Part shown: in pieces, positions 12,523 through 24,123 of the stretch
Layout of the letters: each line of letters starts with the position of its first letter
How positions within the stretch are numbered: the stretch's first letter is position 1
Assembly (NCBI GenBank): GCA_030144725.1
Contig: JASKMD010000018.1
Coordinates: 5,795,469-5,859,468, forward strand
DNA from: Haematococcus lacustris
Lineage: Eukaryota > Chlorophyta > Chlorophyceae > Chlamydomonadales > Haematococcaceae
Reading direction: 5' to 3'
DNA: 64,000 nt
Made by a program: the position numbers and the translations under genes
The notes under the pieces: generated by a model
The model's input: only the letters and a program-made list of their open reading frames with translations
What the model was told of the DNA's origin: nothing
Databases searched by the model: none

Positions 12523-12672
12523 CACTTTTGCTGTAAATGTCTGCGCTTTCCCCGTAAATGTGCGCAAGCCGTGCACTTTTTCAGTAAATGTCTGCACTTT
12601 TCCCGTAAATGTGTGCAAGTCGTGCACTTTTTCAGTAAATGTGCGCAAGTCCTGTAATTGTTTGCAAGTCAC
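12523..12672 (+). repeat. 51-bp tandem repeat, about 2.7 copies
   Basis: The unit is GTGCACTTTTTCAGTAAATG plus a second half with TGCACTTTTCCCGTAAATGT and GCAAGTC. The two halves are themselves related, so a shorter ancestral unit with the core TAAATGTGTGCA is likely. Copies differ by several substitutions. Confidence 0.75.
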
Positions 12673-13399
12673 CCCCTCTTCACTCTTTACCCTACACAAA
12701 CTTCCAGCCGCAGCCTGCCCATACCAGCCTGCCCACCAGCCAAGATACCCGACAGCACCTACTACCGTCAGCAGTGAAAGCATCGAGATACCAACATATA
12801 ACCTTCTTCCGCCTTTGCTAGAGGTCGCAGCAGCACGTTTTGCAGCTACGAGGCCTGACGGTGAGACGCGTTGACGGACCTTAGCGTTGACCTCCTTTTG
12901 ACTTGCATCATTTGACTATTAACACCACGTCCTTTGCGCAGAGAACCCCGGAGAACAAAGTGGCTGGGTAGCCTAACACCGCCGTTGCAGCTGTCGCAGG
13001 AGCTCGCTTGGCTGATGCAAATTGCGTGGTCGCGCAGCCCAAACCGGCCATTGCATATGAGGCTCTGATAACCTGTCTGGCAAAGCAGGCAAGTCCAAGG
13101 TTGGCTTGCAAGTGTCGTATCGTCGTCTCTTGCAATTGTGATATCGTGGGCCATAACCATTGTGTTGCACCGCCCCGCAGCGCCCGCTGCAAACGAGAAA
13201 ACGGAGCAGATCCTTAGCAGGTTTTTTTTAGCCCCTGACATTGTGGACAGGGCAATCCGCAAGGCAGCACCAGCAACCATGATCAAAAACAAGAGTTAGC
13301 TGAACACCAGCTATAGCATGCTGGGATCTGTCTTGTTCGTCATTCGGCATGCCTTGTCATTGCTATCCCACCTTCGCCACCCTCATACTTTAGGTGGTG

Positions 13400-13910
13400 A
13401 ACAAGCAAAACCCTGCTGCTGTTGCTGCCTTGTTGCTGCTGTTGTTGCCCTCCTGCTCCTGTTGTTGCCCTCCCCTGCTACTACTGCTGCATTGCTGCTG
13501 TTGTTGTTGCCCTCCTGCTGCTGGTGCTGCCCTGTTGCTGCTGCTGCTGCTTCCCTGCTGCTGCTGCTGCTGCCTGGCTGTTGCTGCTTCCGCCCTGCTG
13601 CTGTTGCTGCCCGGCTGCTGCTGCTGCTGCCCGGCTGTTGCTTCCGCTGCCCTGCGGCTGCTGCCCGGCTGCTACTGCTGCTGCCCGGCTGCTGCCGCCC
13701 TGCTGCTGCTGCTGCCCTGCTGTTGCTGCTGCTGCTGCTGCCGCCCTGCTGCTGCTGCTGCCCGGCTGCTGCTGCCGCCTGGCTGCTGTTGTTGCTGCCC
13801 TGCTGTTGCTGCTGCTGCCGGGCTGCTGCTGCTGCCGGGCTGCTGCTGCTGCCGGGCTGCTGCTGCTGCCCGGCTGCTGCCACTGCCCGGTGGCTGCTGC
13901 CGCTGTTGCT
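13400..13910. repeat. CTG/CCGGCTG-rich low-complexity block
   Basis: About 500 bp made mainly of CTG triplets broken by CCCGG and CCCTG. It has no stops in several frames, giving poly-Leu/Cys readings on the plus strand and poly-Gln/Ser/Ala on the minus strand. With no flanking domain or clear splice context I annotate it as repeat, not as a polyglutamine protein. Confidence 0.75.
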
Positions 13911-13913
13911 GGC

Positions 13914-14022
13914 CTGGCGGCGGTGCCCCTGGCAGTTGGCCCGGCGGCGATGCCCCTGGCAGTTCACCAGGCGGCGGTTCCCCTGGCAGCTGGCTTGGCG
14001 GCGATGCCTCTGGCAGTTGGAT
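13914..14022. repeat. 27-bp tandem repeat, about 4 copies
   Basis: The unit is close to GGCGGCGATGCCCCTGGCAG plus TTGGCCC. Because the unit is a multiple of three, the minus strand reads a 9-residue repeat around CQGHRRQAN. It lies directly against the CTG block. Confidence 0.75.
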
Positions 14023-14472
14023 GCTTGCAGCCAATGCTGACTTCCACGCCCACGAAGCAGATGGCAAGGCTCTGAAGATGAAGCTTCTGGCAACTGTTGC
14101 CGTTATCTAGGGTTACTATAATTTCATGATACAATGGTTCGAGGGCTGTAGAGCGCCGACAAGTAAAACTTTTACCGGCAGACATTGCTTGTAATTGCTG
14201 TAATTGTTCAACATCACCGTATAAATCAACAATTACGACAATATAACAATAAAGTATTCTCCCGTAATGTATTGGGAGTGTATCATATGTCCAGGACTCT
14301 GCAGCACATGCACGCCTTGACCTGGCACGCTTTTCTCCTTTGCAGGCTGCAACGACTCACACGGCACACATGGCACCAGGGCAAACATATAGCCTCTGCC
14401 TACCCCAGGAGGGTTGCCTCTAGGAGGAATCAGCATGCCACGCACCACAGCACCCGCTATTCGATGCAGCTA

Positions 14473-17400
14473 TCACAGCTTGTCTAGCTCCGCTTCAAGA
14501 TCTGCCAGCTCGCGCTGACACTCCTCAGGCGTTGGGTGTAGATAAGCCTGGCCAAAGTCTATAAAGATCACCTGCACAAGCATCAGTGCATCAGTGCATA
14601 TATCCACTTCATGGCAGCTCTTCAGCAAAAAACTGCAGCAGCAGCCATCGTCATCATTATCTAGCACTTGCCAATTGAAGGTCACATCGGCCACCGCCGA
14701 CATTTGCAGCACATTAGCCCCACCTGAATCTTGTTGGAATACTAGATAGAAGACAACATGACCTTGGATACACCACACTCTTCCACCTTGCTAGCTGTGA
14801 GCGGCACAGTGACGATGCATCAGCACCTGCGACCCTAACCCCGCCAATGAGTACTGCCTGTGTGAGGTGCATCTTTAGGGGGGCAGTCAGGTTCAGGCTG
14901 AGCACTGCCAGTGTGTGGTTACTGACTGCTGCCCCAGAATTCACCTGGGGTGTGTTGCCACAGTGCTGCACCAGGATGTTGTCGGCTCGCACGTCACCGT
15001 GGGCCACACCACGCTGGTGAATGGCTTGCAGCGCCTGCAAACATTCCATGATGCACGAATTGTGCTTGAGTTGTGCATGAGCTGTGCAAGTGTGAACAAG
15101 TAAGGGTTCCCAAATGCAGCAATCCACACATCACACAGGTTTGCGCAGTGTCATACCTGTTGCTGTAAGAGCTGCTTATCCCTGCTGCCTACGTTTTGTA
15201 ACTTTGGCACAACATGGACCCAGACCACCCCCGCCCGTGACCTGCAACATAGATCCACCTGTCGGGCCGCTTGTGCGAGGTCTTGATCAGCAACCACATC
15301 TGTACAGGGGCTCATGGGCAGGCCAGGCACCACAGCGGTGGCCAGGAAGAAGGTGTTGCGGCCGCCCCAATAGCCACAGCCGTGCATCACTGGCAGCACG
15401 TGGCCTTGCAGGTCCCGCAGCTCCTCTGCGCATCAGGAGGAAAACCACCACCCAGTGCTGCATGGTGCGTGTGGGAGTGACTCCTCCCACACAACAAGTG
15501 CCTTGCAGGTCCCGCAGCAGCTGTGCACATCATAACAAGTGTCTTCAAGCGTTGCATGATGCGTGCAGGGAGGGGCCTCCTGCAGCCTCCCGTAGCTCCA
15601 TAGGGACACCTGGTGCCTTGCTGGTATACAGGCAGCGGCGATCAGCCATGGTCAGCAGCTGTACCACTACTACCACTACTAGCTCAGCACCCATGTTGCA
15701 CGGGACACACACATGCCTGGTTGACCACACATGCCAGCAGGGGGTTCTGCCACTGCTACACATGCTCCTCCTGCACCGTGTGTGTGGTGTGGCAAAGTGT
15801 TTACTCAGCTCCGGGATAAGCAACCAACACCGTGGCCTGCTGCATTTGATGAGCAGACACACACCGTAGATCTGCGCCTCATGCCACAGCAGCTCCACAA
15901 TGTCTGGTGCCTTGCAGGCATCTGTTGCCTTGACCGCCACGGGAACTCCCTGAAGCCTGAACCAGCGCATGGACCATGTCAGCAAGGCCATTCAAAAAGC
16001 AGCAGCAGAGAACAAGGAGGCTGTCTGGCGGTCTGAATGCCTGCAGTGCCAGTACCAGCAATTGTGACCTACCTACATGCCAGTAATCATAACCATCAAA
16101 CAGTCCAGGCAGACTCCTTGTGCAGCACTAGTGAGGCACTATGCAGCAGGCCTAAGCAGGCCTGTCAGGCCGGGGCCAGCTCCTACCAGCCTTGCACGAC
16201 TGGCCCGCACTGGCCCGCCCCCAAGCGTATGTCGCTGAATCTCAAGGCAGTCAGGGGGTACTCTGGCGCACCCTCAGCAGGTGCCCAAGCACGTGGCTGG
16301 TCTCTCTGCTGTGCTGCATCCAGGGCTTCTGTTGGCTTCTGATCTTGCTGGAGCTGTTTGCTGCCCCTCGTCGAGGACCGTGTGCACACCCTCCCCTGGC
16401 CCTGCTGGGCCTGGCCCTGATGAACCCTGGGTTGGCCACGCAGCACCGTCACTGCCGTCTGCTGCTGGAGCAGCACCTCCAGGTCACGCAGCTCTCCAGG
16501 TGCCAGCTGGCTACCCCAGGGCGCCTCCAGCGACATCCACATGATGTCTGCAGCGAATCAACAGGGGTGGCGCCAGGAGGGTGCTGCGAGGCCCGTGATT
16601 ACAGTGTTCACTCACAGAGCCATTCACGCATCTGCAAGCAACCTGCAACCAAATGATCATCACATTCGTACCTGTTCCCTGCTTTATTTTGCATCAGCTC
16701 CCAGCGATGCACCCTACTGCTGGGCACATGCTCATGTCACAATGTCTTGAGCACTACCGACTTCATGGCAGGGTCCTTGCATGCAGCCCCCATTACCGCT
16801 TGCTGCTGGCTTGCCACTGGTAACCAAGCCTGGCAGTGCTGCTAGGCATAACTACATCTGTGACTCGTCCACTGCCCTTGCAACTCACAGGCGAGGACCT
16901 CTCGGGTGTGGAGACCATGCGCCTCCATGTCGTGCAATAAGCCGTCCGTGACAGCGTATCTGTCCTCCTCCACCCGCCACACGAAGAACGTGTACTCATA
17001 GCAGGTGATGAAGGTGAAGCGCCACCCCTGCATAAGGGGTTAAAGGACCAGCGCTTCACCATGCATGTCTGCTTGTGCCAGAGGCGTGTGTGATAGGTCG
17101 CGTGCACCTGACGAGCCGCTGGCTGGACAAGGCAGCACCCTCTCACTTTTTCCTGGCAATAGCTGCATGCCTGCATGAGCGCATTGGCCACTGCGCTACT
17201 CATCTCGACCAGCTTGATGTATTGCTTGGCCATGACATTGGGCAACTGCAGCAAGGCAAGGCAATCACCGAGGACAGTCACAAGCACCATCCCCTTTCCT
17301 AAGCTCCTCTTGCTCTGCTTCCTTCCCTCAAAACCTTGAAACAAAGGCGCATTGGGATCCACATGGCACGAGAGGGAAGCAACAGGGCAGCAGGGAGATG

Positions 17401-20400
17401 CACCCAATGCCTCATCGATCCAGCACCATGACTTGTAAAACTCTTACCCACACCCTAAGTCATTTCATTATCCCAACCTTTCCCTGCCGAGTTGCCTTGC
17501 TACACAATGGTGCAGAGGGTAAAGTTGGTTTTGGTGAGGTACCCAGTGGTCTAGGGGGAAAGAGTGCCACCGGAGTGGGGGCTGCAGTCATAAAGGGTGC
17601 GACCGAGGATGCTTCAACGTGATTGTAGCGGAGTGAGATTACCCACAGTCAAACAAGTTGTTCCATGTTGAATGAGTTTGTTTGTCTGTAAAGTACCCTA
17701 ACCCACCCACACCCTAACCCAACTCACCATCACATTCTTTTCTCGCCAAGATGCCTTGCAGCACAACGGTACATAGGATAACACAAAGGGTCACTTGCCT
17801 TACCCTCGCCCCCGCACACATCCACTTCATTAGCAGCTCCGGTCTGTTTGATGAGAAAGTCTGGCCGCCCTGACCCTTCACTTGGCCTGCTTTCAAGCTT
17901 GAAAGACAGATTTCCCCAGGTTGGCTGTTTCTGCTGGATGCAGGCATTGACCACGTTGGTGACTCCCTTGCCAACAACACCACAAAACCTGCAGAACAAC
18001 ATGTGAGAGCAATGCAGCTATTAGGGGAGCATGCAGGTGCTGTGACACTGACACACTCTGGCCTGATGAGGCAAGTGTAGCAACATGAAGGGCCATACTG
18101 CACTCAAACAGTCATGCCCATGTTGATGCATTTGTAAGTCTAGATGATAATGGCATGTGCACCTACTTACTGATCCATTCTGATGCAACCAAAGATGCTG
18201 ACTAACGAGGAACACCAGCACAGGAATGCCAACACAGAGCCTTGTTAGCCTACCTGACATTAAGCTCAGCCTCTGTTGTGAGTGCACTCGTTTTCCCAGT
18301 CGCCTCTGCCTCAAGGTCTGCAGTAGGCAATGCGTAGTCTGGCGAATGAGTTCCCTTCAGTCGGTGGTACCAGCGCCAATTGTTGCAGCATGTGCTGCAC
18401 CCCCAGCTGAGTCATACCTGCTGCATTCCTGCGTATGCGCATAGCCTCCCTTGCTGGAATAGTCACACTACTTGTCACGGCATGCAGCTTTGCCTTGGCG
18501 ATGTTGCAAAAGCGTCCCAGGTCCAGCCTGACCAGCTCACAGTCCCCTTTGTACCACCTCTTGTGGCTTGTGCTAGAGCTGCTGTCGATGGAGGCGCTCT
18601 TGTAGCCCCAATGCAGGAGGTTAAGAGCGGGCTCTGCAGCGCCGGTGCAGCAACAAAACACTAGTGTCTCCTGCAGCCCAAGAGCACGCCTGTGGCATAT
18701 GCACTGCAGTGCTCGACAGCTATAATGAGAGCTATGGAATCGAAGGATTTGAAAAAATGGGATCTGAGGATCTATGGAACGACAGAGCGAAATGCTACTT
18801 ATGTTTGAAACTGTTTATGACGAGTGCGCCCAAAGGTGAAGGTGTCTTAATCTATGATAACCCTGCCAGGAAGATAGCCAAGGACATTTTGTTTGTCTCT
18901 CTGGACATACAGTGGTGCGGTATTATGGACAAGCTGTCGAGCTGTTGTAGTCCCCCCAAATTGGGTTCTCACCTGGTTGTGACGCACCACTAACATCGTC
19001 ACCTGCAAAAGAGACAGCAATCACACACAATGCACTTTGAGCAACAAGGCACCTGTCGTGTGCTTCTTATTGCAGGGCCAAGCTGCCAGGCAGTCACAAC
19101 ATGTGCACAGTAAGAATGGAAATGTTATCATCCGTGTATGTTACTATGTGTGGCCCATAGATTAGAGACACAGATCTGTCGAGTTCATAGGGATACAAGA
19201 GAACCCCGTGAGTACATGGAGATGCATGGTACTGCTATTACTCAGCCTTTCTATTCCCGAGTCACTCCCACTCCTCAAGTACATAACAGCCGCATGGTGG
19301 CAAAGGCTCTAGGTGCGTGAGCATGGAGTTTGTCTTGCTGTGAAGGCGACTGTAAGACCAGCTAAGATTCTGCACTCCCTTTACCTCCTGCTAATCATCA
19401 TTGCATCCAAGCACACTCCAAGTATGGGCACCCTCATGGTTCAGCTGGCACCGTAGCACCTGCGCCTTGTATCCCTGATCTAATGCTACCAAAGGGTTCG
19501 ACATGTGATGGGCCAGAGTTCTAATCGCATTGCATTGCCTGTGCTTTCTTACTTGATTGCTATTCCAAGCTCTATTTCAGCGTGCCTTGTGCGTGCCCCA
19601 CATGCAGCCGCACAGGTGCGTACAGCATAGGTTTGCATGCTATAAGCCCTTGACCCACAGGGTCAAGGGTTTATGTCTATTACTCAATGGTGATATGGAG
19701 ATCTTAGCCTATTGCCAGGGTTAGATGGAGATGATTGGTGTATTGCAGCTCAGGACATGAGTAGCTAGCCAGTGCTGCTGCTAGTGTGCTTGCTGGCCTG
19801 CCATCCGTCCATGTAAGCTGACAGGTGGGAAGCTGCATCTGGGAAGTCATATGTATGGGCATCGAGGGCAAGTACTCATGTGCAAGTACACATGTGTAAG
19901 TGAGCATCTTTTCTATCATTACCCTTATCACACGCACCACATCAAGCGCATGCCATGCCATGCCATGCCCGTGCAAGACCCTTGGGTGCTTGCAATGCAC
20001 CTTTGCGCAACTCCGCCAAATGCTCCACCAGGAGGTTTTTATTCTTGAGCAGCTGCACCAGCTGCTCCTCCAATGCAGGAAGCCGTTGATTTGCAGGGTC
20101 AAGCTGCTCCAGATGCTCAATCTTCGCCTCAACCTTGGTAATCTTCAGCTTGACTTGATGGATTTCATGTCGAACATCCTCTGGCGTATACATCCTAGAT
20201 GAACACAAGGAGTATGCATAGCTCCTCCAGTACTGTAAGACATGCATCGGCATAGACCAGGGACCTACCTCGGCCTACAAGTCCCTGCTGGTGGTCCGCT
20301 GCTGTTGCCACCGCTGCTGTCCAGAGAGGGTTGTCGTGAAGAGCCTTTCGCTGGTCAGCCTGATGACGCCTTTCAACGTCACGGACTGCGCGAGCCCCGC

Positions 20401-20470
20401 CCTTCAGATGCGGCTTGCTCTCACCAAAGAAGTGGCATTTGTACCATGCAGGAAGTGGCATTTGTACCAT
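14473..20470 (-). CDS. Coiled coil + restriction-endonuclease-like + atypical protein kinase (CRN-like architecture)
   Basis: Read from right to left. An uncertain N-terminal exon (20470-20270) is followed by a coiled-coil exon (20190-19980; IHQVKLKITKVEAKIEHLEQ, then LLKNKNLLVEHL). Next is an exon at 18640-18410, then one with GRPDFLI (18000-17800), the first half of a PD-(D/E)XK nuclease motif. A helical exon (17290-17165) and GWRFTFITCYEYTFFVWRV (17030-16885) follow, as after the nuclease core in CRN-type proteins. Then comes a protein kinase: glycine loop RLGAGQCGPVV (about 16220), VAVK lysine and LLWHEAQIY glutamate (15975-15893), hinge exon LQGHVLPVMHGCGYWGG (about 15400), catalytic loop HQRGVAHGDVRADNILV (about 15020) and IDFGQAY (14555). 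The chain ends 28 residues after DFG, so the C-lobe is minimal. The catalytic loop has HGD in place of HRD. The nuclease E-x-K half was not located. Exon limits and unity of the gene are inferred; kinase call is solid. Confidence 0.6.
18676..18993 (+). other. Low-GC open frame inside the kinase gene
   Basis: An open frame on the opposite strand, between the coiled-coil exon and the 18640 exon of the minus-strand gene. It reads HACGICTAVLDSYNESYGI and then CYLCLKLF, so two C-x2-C pairs are spaced like a small zinc-binding unit. Codon use is AT-rich and unlike the neighbours. I do not recognise it. A GTG precedes it but no good start codon. It could be an intronic insertion, a viral or transposon remnant, or an exon of an undetected plus-strand gene. 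Confidence 0.3.
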
Positions 20471-22399
20471 CGTCGGAGAGTTTCGGACCTCTCATGACCC
20501 GCAACTTAGCACCTTTTCAGAGCGCTGTAATTGTGCCTTGTTTCAGCGACCGCTTATATGCGGCGAATCAGAGGTGCTTCAGTTCAGTACTGATTAAGCA
20601 CTAATGGCTCTTAATGAGGGGTGTTTTAGAGGTCCATTATGGCTGAATCAGAGCTAAATCAGAGCAGTTTTAAAGGCTTACAGAGCAACATTCGAGGCCT
20701 GTAAATTAGAGGCCAATATATATAATATCAGAAGCTAGTTAGGACTGAAACATCGCTGATTAGCACAGTAGAATATCGGAAAGGTCTCAAAGTCCACTGT
20801 GAGAATTGTGTTCTGAATCTGGGTCCGATCGATTCCCGGGCAGATGGACTACGCCCTGATCTGCGATGTATACCTCAGAATACTATAGCCCTTCAAGTGA
20901 GCTCCTGTCCGGAGCGGTAGGCGGCTGCCTTCCCCTCCACATGGATCTCCACCCAGCCGGTGCTACTAGCTAGGATAGACTTCACACAGCTGCATGCCCG
21001 CCCTTCCCTTTGTAGGGGTGATACTTGGATATCAGCATGTTGCAGGCATGTGCACACGTCAGAAGCAAAAACCCCTATGAGCAAACCTCAGCAAGAATTG
21101 TGGCGGGGGGTCCACAATTGAGTTCCCTAGCTAGTGACGCAGGGCTGGAGACTTCGATTCACTTCGATGGTTGTAAGACAGACATCAACACAGTGGGCAG
21201 CATGGAGGAGTGTTTGCCCACCTTTTCGAGCCTAATCAACAAGGGATTGATGCAGCTGCCACTGCTGTGCTCCTACTGTGGTCTACTCCAAGTTTCAGAG
21301 CCCCTGAGCCTGTTAACATTGGTTATCATGTTGGACATGGGGTCGGGCTCCTCGCACATCGCGCACTATCCATAGCGTTAAACAGGGGCTCGCAGGTACT
21401 GGGTCAACGTACATCAAGTCCGCAGGCTCGGTAGGGTCGGATACCCGGCAACATGTCCGACCAGCTCAGCGTGTGGCTCTGCGCGGCCGAATTCCGACGC
21501 TTCAATCCGCGTGTGAAATCGTGCAGAAATGAGTCCGGAAAAGCCGTAGTCCCTTATCGTTAGGGGGGTTGGGAGGGAGGGGTGACCCAATGGGAGGGGT
21601 GACCCAAACTTGTTCCTTCGCGATACAGCTGTACAGCGCTGCGCGCGGGTGTCGCTGTGCGCGCAACACGATGCGTTGGTGAATGCCACGATGGAGCTAA
21701 GCGGAGCCGCGGTCATGGTGGCCAGCAGGTCGGGGCAGTTCAACGGAGGGCCGGATGTACTTACAGCGCTCACTAAAGCAGCACAGCGACCTTCCTGGCA
21801 GCAATGAGCCACCACCACCAACACCATCACCGCCCTACCACCGCCCACCATTGACTAGGCATAGGGAGAAAAACGGTTGAGATGCGAATAAAGTGAGCTG
21901 GAGTCGTGTGAGGGAGCAAGGCGCTAGGTGTTAAGTAACACTGCGGAGAACTGCTGTACAGGAGAAAAATGGTTGCGTTGTCGCCTTTCGTAAGCCGCGG
22001 CTTGGCGCGTGTCGCGTCACAGGTACTTGAACTCATGCTTGCACTAGTGGCACGGAGAGTAGGGGGCTGGCGCAGGTGGCCAACCTACGTGGCAGCTAGC
22101 GGCTGCGAAGTCTGAGAGTACTACGGCGCATTTGCATCACAGGTCCGAGGAGTTTGTATCTCTGCAGCGCCGCGCGATGCGCTGGGCGGCAGCGATGCCG
22201 AGACTTTGAAGAAAGCGCTGGCCGGTGCTGGCGCCGCAAGCTCCAGCTCTGACGGAGGTGTGTCCCCGGCAGCCGGGACGCAGTGTGGCCCACCGGCCGT
22301 AGCCTGCCACCTAACCTATATCGCGCAGCAGCACACAGCCTACATTTGGGCACGAAGGCGGTTGATCAGAAGCTCTGTGGCTGCTACGCACCGGCTGCA
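20471..22399. other. Intergenic, AT-rich stretch plus repeat A copy 2
   Basis: 20500-20880 is AT-rich with diverged direct repeats of the type AATCAGAG and GAGGCC. No coding feature is visible. 21000-21430 has open frames without recognisable motif. Repeat A copy 2 occupies 21615-22065. Confidence 0.4.
21615..22065. repeat. Dispersed repeat A, copy 2
   Basis: Second copy of the element seen at 6490-6980, same orientation. Blocks such as GATGCGTTGGTGA, GGAGCCGCGGTCATGGTGGC and GTCGCGTCACAGGTACT align collinearly, with substitutions and small indels between. Confidence 0.75.
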
Positions 22400-24123
22400 C
22401 TGCTGCAATGCTGCACTGCGTGCAGGGCCTGCCGGTGCCGGTGCAGCCGCTCTGGGGGCCAGCCCTGTGGGTGTGGGAGCAGGAGCTGGTGCGTGCTGCT
22501 CCTCCCTCTGGCCCCTTGTTGTGCTACTGGCGCACACCATGCTGCCAGGTTATAGTGATTAAAGCCAACAGGAGCCCCTGCCTGCCATATTGCCTGCCGC
22601 CTTGCTGTGCCTGTTCCTGCCCTGCCCTGTGCCATCCTCACCAACTGCTGCCCGCGCCCCCACCTCCCTCCCTGGTGCTGCCCCAACCCATTCCCACATC
22701 CTCACCCCCCCCTGGTGTTGCCCCACCCCTGGTGGACCCCTGCCCTCACCCTCTGCCCTGTCCATCACAGGCCCCACTGCTGCCATGGAGCGCCAGGCCC
22801 CGGGCACCAGTGAGGGAAGCCGGGTGGCAGCCCCTGCCTCTGACCCCACCGCCCCCTCCGCCCCCGGCGTGGCCCTGTCCGGCGCCGCTGCTGACCCCGC
22901 TGCGGTCGGCACAGGGTCAGAGGCCTCCACCGGGCCCTTCAGCGCTGACAACCCCCAGCGCAAATTCAGTACCACCACCGCCTTCACCACCACTTCACGC
23001 AGGCACCCCAGCCTGCTGCCCCTTGCACCCGCAGTGCCAGGGCTGGGAGGCTGGCGGCTGGGTGGGCGGCAGGGGGGGGGCCACCAGCTGCATGCCAGCG
23101 CAGCCAGGGGGGCGGAGGGGGAGGCGGGGCCTTACTCCGTGCCGCCCATGACGCCAGGAGCTCCAGGCTGCGGGGTCACGGGTCCGGCGGCGGCAGGGGC
23201 GGCCAGGACTGAGGCGGGGCCAGCCAGTGGGTATGGGGGGGCCAGCGGGGCGGGGGGCACACCAGGCGCCGCAGGTGAGCAGCAGCAGGACAGCGAGGGG
23301 GTGGGCTGTGTGGGGAGGTGGACAGGGGTTCAGTTTTGAGGAGAGGGGAGGAGTGAGGAAGTGAGGGAGTGTGGGTGTGAGGGCGGTGGCAGGGCTGCCA
23401 GATGGGACATCTTCACCAAGAGCTCCCGTATTGTTGTTGCACATCGCATCATTAGGTGCTTGCTAGAGTGATTGTCGGGGCGCATCATGTTTGCGCGTTG
23501 TGGGAGGTGAGATCTCCGCGGTGAGCCAGAGGGCACAAGCCGTGAGTAGGCGGTAGTAGTAGATGTTACACAAAGGAGGCAGGGCTTGGTGCATACAAGC
23601 CAACCTCAAAGGTGAAAGACTGAGAGAAGGACTGTGCAGGCGGTGAGCAGGCGGCAGGCAGGAGGCATGAAGGGAGGGTGCTGAGTGCAGACTAGGTGTA
23701 GACAGAGGTGTGGGTGGATTGTGGATGAGACGCAGCGCTCTGCCTGTAGCCTGACTCCAGTGCGCTGCTGCTGTGTGCCCCTGCCCTGCTCCTGGTGGTG
23801 GTGATGCAGAGGAGCGTGGTGAGGCGCAGGGCGGCGGTCAGCCCACTGCAGCTAAGAGTGCCGCTCCAGCTGAGGTGCGCAGCTTGCCACCAGGTCCTGC
23901 TGCTACTGCTGGCCTGGGTGTGGGTGATGATGGTGATGGTTGGGCGGCAGCTGCAGGGTGTTGTTGGAGCAGCAGCAGCTGAGCGTCAAAGTGGCAGCAG
24001 CAGCGTGGCAGGCTGGTCCAGCATGGTTCCAGTGGCAGCAGCCGCAGTGCAGGGCTGGTGGGCGGCCCCTGTTTCCTGCATGCAGGGTGGTAGGGAGCAG
24101 CCCTCTGGCCAGGAGGCCCACTA
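22400..24123 (+). CDS. Possible membrane protein gene (weak)
   Basis: Three stretches have codon-like composition. One at 22420-22554 could read a hydrophobic segment (SLWPLVVLLAHTMLPG). One at 22770-23274 gives a long disordered Ala/Gly/Ser/Pro frame starting near MERQAPGTSEGSR and ends before GTGAGC. One at 23750-24123 encodes two hydrophobic stretches (SALLLCAPALLLVVVMQ and HQVLLLLLAWVWVMMVMVG) separated by a basic loop, and stops at 24121-24123. Together they could be exons of one plus-strand membrane protein, but no family is recognised and phases were not proven. Confidence 0.25.

Larger units (their letters stand above)
10084..14472. other. Intergenic, repeat-rich, no supported gene
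   Basis: A TGTAA-type algal polyadenylation signal lies at about 10554, downstream of the previous gene. The rest holds a TG-rich microsatellite with a duplicated TGTTGATGCT (11183-11222), AT-richer stretches, and the repeat blocks listed separately. Reading frames here (for example 11690-11956 and 12321-12536) have no recognisable motif or coherent splicing. I regard them as chance frames. Confidence 0.5.

Noticed and set aside
13383..14110. Polyglutamine or poly-Leu protein
   Set aside because: CTG-type repeat block with competing open frames on both strands and no domain or exon structure.
14473..20470. Bacterial toxin or restriction system
   Set aside because: The nuclease-like and kinase segments are in spliced exons of a eukaryotic gene. 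No bacterial operon, methylase partner or antitoxin is present.
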